Part shown: positions 5,901 through 6,783 of the stretch, one piece after another | Numbering within the stretch: position 1 is the first letter of the stretch | Layout of the letters: each line of letters begins with the position of its first letter | Assembly: GCA_910585155.1 (NCBI GenBank) | Contig: CAJUEC010000060.1 | Coordinates: forward strand, 1 to 6,783 | Origin: an uncultured Oscillospiraceae bacterium | GTDB lineage: Bacteria; Bacillota; Clostridia; Oscillospirales; Oscillospiraceae | DNA length: 6,783 nucleotides | Reading direction: 5' to 3' | Notes under the pieces: model-generated | What the model was told of the DNA's origin: nothing | What the model saw: only the letters and a program-made list of their open reading frames with translations | The model's database searches: none | Program-made: the position numbers and the translations under genes

Positions 5901-6783
5901 TACAAGCTGCCCGATCAGCTCCCCGCCCCGGTGCTGCACATCACCCGCGCCAGCGGCGAGGCCGGGACTGTCCGGCCCGTGCTGAAGGATGAAACTGTCA
6001 CCTACACCGGCGTTCCCCAGCGTTACCACGGGGCCGATGGCATTGAGGGCATCGCCTCCGTTGCGCTGACCTACACCGGCGCGGACGGCGTGGAGAGTAC
6101 CACCGCGCCCACCAATGCCGGAATGTACCATGTGACCGCTATTTTCTCCCCCGATGCAAACCACACCCTGGCTGCTGGTGATTACACCGCCACCCTGACC
6201 ATCCGCAAGGCTGGGCAGGACACGCCCATGGCCTCCCTGGAGAGCAGCAGCGCCCATTCTCTGACCGTCTCCGCCATTCCCGGCGCGGAGTACAGTATTG
6301 ACGGCGGGGCGACATGGCAGACCGGCAATACCTTTGACGGGCTGGAGGCTGACAAGAGCTATACCATCCTGGTCCGCATGGCCGAGGACGAAAATCATAC
6401 CGCCTCCGGCACACGGCCCGTCTCCGGCAGGACCACCGATACCCCGGTAAACATTCTGGATACGGATATGCCCTCTTACAGTACCACTTATAACGGCAAC
6501 CGACAGCCCTATCCCTACACCAGCCTTTTGACTGATACGGAGGGCATCAGGAGCGTCAGCATCATGTATGTCGGCACTCTCGCCAGCGGCAAGCCCTATG
6601 AAACCTCCGAGGCTCCCGTGAACGCTGGCACCTATAAGGTCCGCTTCTATCTGGTGGCCGAGGATACCTATGATCTCAGCGCCGAACAGGTCTATGCGGA
6701 TATGACCATCTCTAAGGCCCCGCAGACCATGACTGCCGCTCCTACCATCGCCCGCCGCACAACGACCACTATCGCGCTGAACC
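2880..6783 (+). CDS. Secreted giant MBG/FN3-repeat surface protein, 3'-truncated by the window
   Basis: It starts at ATG 2880 and stays open to the window end: 1301 residues visible, no stop. A Sec signal peptide occupies residues 1-30 (basic MHRTKNLSR, hydrophobic core, AFA cleavage site). In order follow: a C75/C100/C103 motif; an MBG-like module (about 125-199, YSGNAY... LVLPKA); a YDG/MBG-like module (200-290, IYDGNS... ATITDNNYVW); an Ig-like module (291-365); a module resembling bacterial Ig-like type 4 (366-461, LGLPTTVSV... VTWSSTGYD); then alternating MBG-type and FN3-like modules from 462 to the end. MBG hallmarks are YDG or YNG near the start, APxNAGTY in the middle and ITKA-type ends. 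No catalytic domain is seen. A role as a surface stalk, adhesin or matrix protein is inferred. An anchor (LPXTG, SLH or membrane helix) would be expected beyond the window. It probably shares an operon with the upstream repeat protein. The family is certain in style; the ligand is unknown. Confidence 0.94.
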   Translation, partial: MHRTKNLSRVLSMVLAFCLSVALLPAQAFAATKNDDPATWPAPDSIYTAPEKNPVYLMVDFTDEDNGGIAASHYCASGATLTADIVKATATTGGHVKYTCDTCGSWAQINVPALTLSAFTLDPAYTGIMSTGVEYSGNAYTVVYDVAPAFRRYVGTKLDNHVSVTAPGSYGIVITVDSAIYDNVELNTAERLLVLPKAIPWTATFDSKIYDGNSLLDGKTVTYLDVNGASVPAALSACQVKVENGELTVDTSAPVTRPVAAGPYAIGATITDNNYVWQTEDGKFNTVYSLVWIFPATNQIYVGDTVQAVKLTTGNTVYASPYTWTIDPSYAGFNSSKPGTTEVQAVITKGGASFGRATIPVTVIPRPILSVEEVVRTAPMGTAFNKLGLPTTVSVVAEGGTGNAQTVTGVPVTWSSTGYDPYALTQTVKGTLNLSKFPQLSSSNIPAVTAKINLTYGTVEAPSISDYSKTYDGQSTPLPMPGLPDGIQSVTVAYKGTANNGRPYSSASAPVNAGSYTATVSFVMEQGYPQLSAATVQYVIEKAAQTCPAPTLAAATVNSLTLNTVENAEYSMDGKVWQDGPVFKNLDAGTGYTLYQRLKATEDGNYDASPAASAQFSTEYTTVNPGDLSAVLKPQSYPYTGNPIAYQVPTISHVTKSTVTYTVDGQTTTAAPTNAGTYPVAVSFTMQAGTAPLDPVTSTLTITKVEQNAPAAPRASNTATNSITITAIPGVVFSIDGGKTWQANTIFEGLTPDTAYTIQAKYPGDRNHEESPTSSAIIRTTRQNTSAGTVQSAVYTYDGTPKSLVADVPTGCTQVVQTFTGTNGTAYGPTTEPPANPGVYNVKVSYTMQNGYAELQPQYATLTINKATPAMPLAPVVTGVTDSSITIAVMDGMAYSIDGGVTWQTTDTFTGLTRDTTYEIKVKAVETACYKELEGPSTMQATEKTLVTFERFADQTVEYNGHAQTYTLPKSVPGIASMTITGYDGIATPPVTVGDYEVNIDFVAAEGYKLPDQLPAPVLHITRASGEAGTVRPVLKDETVTYTGVPQRYHGADGIEGIASVALTYTGADGVESTTAPTNAGMYHVTAIFSPDANHTLAAGDYTATLTIRKAGQDTPMASLESSSAHSLTVSAIPGAEYSIDGGATWQTGNTFDGLEADKSYTILVRMAEDENHTASGTRPVSGRTTDTPVNILDTDMPSYSTTYNGNRQPYPYTSLLTDTEGIRSVSIMYVGTLASGKPYETSEAPVNAGTYKVRFYLVAEDTYDLSAEQVYADMTISKAPQTMTAAPTIARRTTTTIALN
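3096..3188 (+). other. Cysteine motif H-x-C-x24-C-x2-C-G near the mature N-terminus
   Basis: Residues 73-103 of the second protein: HYC at 73-75, then YTCDTCG with C100 and C103. Gut Firmicute surface proteins often carry short zinc-ribbon-like repeats in which a Cys precedes a T-x-x-G-x-x-x-Y-x-C-x-x-CG strand, and this segment resembles one copy. The set may coordinate a metal with H73 or H95, or C100 and C103 may form a disulfide outside the cell. Only four other cysteines (C238, C547, C812, C929) lie in the rest of the visible mature protein, so the cluster stands out. Confidence 0.5.
3252..3749 (+). other. Two N-terminal MBG/YDG-like modules of the second protein
   Basis: Residues about 125-199 read as an MBG-like module (EYSGNAYTV, then APGSYGIVI, ending LLVLPKAI). 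Residues 200-290 read as a YDG-type module (SKIYDGNS, then GPYAIGATITDNNYVW). Both match the family pattern of a YxG opening, a central G-x-Y strand and a closing hydrophobic strand. They are more divergent than the later MBG modules and are not separated by an FN3-like module. Confidence 0.6.
3750..4262 (+). other. Two bacterial Ig-like modules in the second protein
   Basis: Residues 291-365 form an Ig-like unit (IYVGDTVQAVKL, then YTWTIDPSY, ending TIPVTVIPRP). Residues 366-461 show FNKLGLPTTVSVVAEGG, VPVTWSSTGYD and a following G-T-L strand. That arrangement resembles the bacterial Ig-like family often called Big_4, commonly found in cell-surface and carbohydrate-active proteins. Assignment is by pattern only. 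Confidence 0.6.
4590..4610 (+). other. Degenerate Asp-box-like motif in B1 (SMDGKVW)
   Basis: Residues 571-577. Compared with B2 to B4 it is one residue shorter: SMDG-KVW against SIDGGxTW. It follows the same AEY lead-in as B4. Confidence 0.6.
5079..5102 (+). other. Asp-box-like motif in B2 (SIDGGKTW)
   Basis: Residues 734-741 match S-x-D-x-G-x-T-W, the Asp-box consensus known from sialidase propellers and other beta-hairpins. Here it sits once in a roughly 75-residue FN3-like module. Confidence 0.7.
5565..5588 (+). other. Asp-box-like motif in B3 (SIDGGVTW)
   Basis: Residues 896-903, exactly 162 residues after the B2 motif, with the same Y-S-I-D-G-G-x-T-W-Q-T context as B4. Confidence 0.7.
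6294..6317 (+). other. Asp-box-like motif in B4 (SIDGGATW)
   Basis: Residues 1139-1146, 243 residues after the B3 motif. The step is 81 longer than the usual 162 because two MBG modules stand in tandem before it. Confidence 0.7.

Larger units (their letters stand above)
4263..6783 (+). repeat. Alternating MBG-type (A) and FN3-like (B) module array
   Basis: Approximate residues of the second protein: A1 462-543, B1 544-620, A2 621-705, B2 706-781, A3 782-867, B3 868-943, A4 944-1024, A5 1025-1111, B4 1112-1186, A6 1187-1281, and the start of B5 at 1282. A modules show a YDG/YTG/YNG-type turn, a central APVNAGSY, APTNAGTY or related strand, and in most copies an I-x-K/R-A/V close; A1 ends VIEKA and A4 ends ITRAS. 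B modules show S-x-T-x, then Y-S-x-DG-x-x-W-Q, a G-L strand, and an end near T-T/E. Nucleotide identity between copies is only moderate and occurs in short blocks, so the duplications are not recent. The array is cut by the window end. Confidence 0.82.

Noticed and set aside
5442..6398. 318-codon minus-strand open frame as a gene
   Set aside because: Same artefact, bounded by a sense TTA Leu codon; the sense frame has clear MBG and FN3-like modules.
4263..6783. Recent DNA-level tandem repeats or phase-variable tracts
   Set aside because: Module copies share only short identical blocks and differ at many codons; no homopolymer or short tandem repeat long enough for slippage was seen.

Overview
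The window holds two very large, same-strand coding regions and nothing else of size. The first (positions 1 to 2852) is cut off at its 5' end. The second starts at 2880 and runs off the 3' end with no stop. Both encode extracellular or surface proteins made almost entirely of tandem beta-sandwich (immunoglobulin-like) modules. Neither shows an enzymatic domain, and no RNA gene, mobile element, CRISPR array or clear terminator is visible.

Organism: GC-rich DNA with strong preference for GCC, ACC, CTG and CCC codons, a purine-rich AAAGGAG ribosome binding site, a Gram-positive-style signal peptide, and MBG-type and 'SIDGGxTWQ' repeat modules. This combination suggests a GC-rich gut Firmicute (Oscillospiraceae/Ruminococcaceae-like, for example relatives of Flavonifractor, Intestinimonas or Oscillibacter). 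This is inference from composition and domain style; no taxonomic marker is present.

Layout: (1) 1-1766, seven Ig-like modules (R1 to R7, about 88-94 residues each, the first incomplete). (2) 1767-2501, three PKD/cadherin-like modules with DPDGD or DPEGD loops. (3) 2502-2852, a distinct C-terminal beta-rich domain and the stop, with no LPXTG motif or membrane anchor. (4) 2853-2879, a 27-base spacer with a ribosome binding site. (5) 2880-2969, the signal peptide of the second protein. (6) 2970-4262, an N-terminal region with a C-x24-C-x2-C motif, two MBG/YDG-like modules and two bacterial Ig-like modules. (7) 4263-6783, an alternating array of MBG-type and FN3-like modules, the latter carrying Asp-box-like motifs, continuing past the window.

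How they may work together: the close spacing and absence of a terminator point to co-transcription. Both look like long stalk, adhesin or matrix proteins acting outside the cell. The first lacks a visible anchor, so it may be secreted, held by its missing N-terminus, or held by a partner, for which the co-transcribed second protein is a candidate. That partnership is speculation. The most useful second-look items are the exact modular arithmetic of the second array, the Asp-box-like motifs, the unassigned C-terminal domain of the first protein, and the start-site geometry of the second gene.
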